Shown: piece after piece, positions 5,921 through 6,102 of the stretch
Layout: each line of letters opens with the position of its first letter
Position numbering within the stretch: position 1 is the first letter of the stretch
Source: an archaeon
GTDB lineage: Archaea; Asgardarchaeota; Hermodarchaeia; Hermodarchaeales; Hermodarchaeaceae
Direction: 5' to 3'
Length of the DNA stretch: 6,102 nucleotides
Assembly (NCBI GenBank): GCA_016550425.1
Contig: JABXGS010000123.1
Location: forward strand, 1-6,102
Program-made: the position numbers and the translations under genes
Notes under the pieces: generated by a model
What the model was told of the DNA's origin: nothing
The model's input: the letters and a program-made list of their open reading frames with translations, nothing else
The model's database searches: none

Positions 5921-6102
5921 TTAGTTTATCGTTCATTGCATTGGACCCCACATGAGACCGTAGTGAGTGATAGTAGTAGATTTTCTTAGAGAGGTTTGCC
6001 GTGTTCTAGATGAATTAGGATGTGGTAGAAAAGGCTTGTAAGGGAATAAATAGGGAGTTGTGTTCTAGCAGTTACATTCAGTATAGTGGGTTAAGTTTTT
6101 AG
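5921..6102. other. Right-end region with no recognisable gene
   Basis: Stops are frequent in all frames and no RNA gene is recognisable. The stretch CCGTAGTGAGTGATA (5959 onward) loosely resembles CCGTAGTCGTGATA just after the intact hydrogenase stop (5275-5288), so the duplication may reach into the 3' flank. A nine-base direct repeat GTGTTCTAG occurs at 6001-6009 and 6060-6068. The region looks like decaying DNA. Confidence 0.5.

Noticed and set aside
6001..6068. Nine-base direct repeat GTGTTCTAG as a target-site duplication or repeat array
   Set aside because: Only two copies 59 bases apart, with no inverted repeats or transposase between them; too short to exclude chance.

Overview
The window looks archaeal, though this is inferred from style and not proven. 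Archaeal TATA-like boxes sit about 26-45 bases upstream of several starts, no convincing sigma-factor -35/-10 pair was seen, and a group 4-type [NiFe]-hydrogenase large subunit and a small two-helix membrane protein of archaeal flavour are present. An Asgard-type archaeon is one possibility, but only from general resemblance. Base composition is mixed: the left two thirds is moderately AT-rich, while the hydrogenase gene contains an extremely C-rich block.

Layout. Positions 1-1383 (minus) hold the N-terminal 461 codons of a P2-like cation-transporting P-type ATPase that runs off the left edge. Positions 1443-3839 (minus) encode a complete 798-residue Lon-related ATP-dependent protease of the AAA_32 / LonC-like class, 59 bases upstream of the ATPase on the same strand. 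A 218-base divergent intergenic region (3840-4057) carries the protease promoter and the leader of the next gene. Positions 4058-5263 (plus) encode a 401-residue [NiFe]-hydrogenase large subunit with all four metal-ligand cysteines. It stands alone: no small subunit, membrane arm or maturation gene is adjacent. Positions 5346-5756 (minus) encode a convergent 136-residue protein with two membrane segments and unknown function.

The most unusual part is the right end. Positions 5786-5920 contain a decayed second copy of the hydrogenase 3' end. The best 69 bases match the tail of the intact gene at 54 of 69 positions without gaps. The copy has three in-frame stops, and the two cysteine positions of the metal site read Ala and Ser. 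The intact gene changes codon habit abruptly at about 5129, from codons ending almost only in C or A to codons ending in G or T, and this is exactly where homology to the decayed copy begins. The simplest readings are a tandem duplication followed by decay, or a recombination or insertion event that replaced the gene up to about 5129 and left the old 3' end stranded beyond the small membrane-protein gene. Positions 5921-6102 hold nothing recognisable.

Functionally, the protease and ATPase may share a transcript (protein quality control and ion transport). The hydrogenase is transcribed divergently and would need partner subunits encoded elsewhere.
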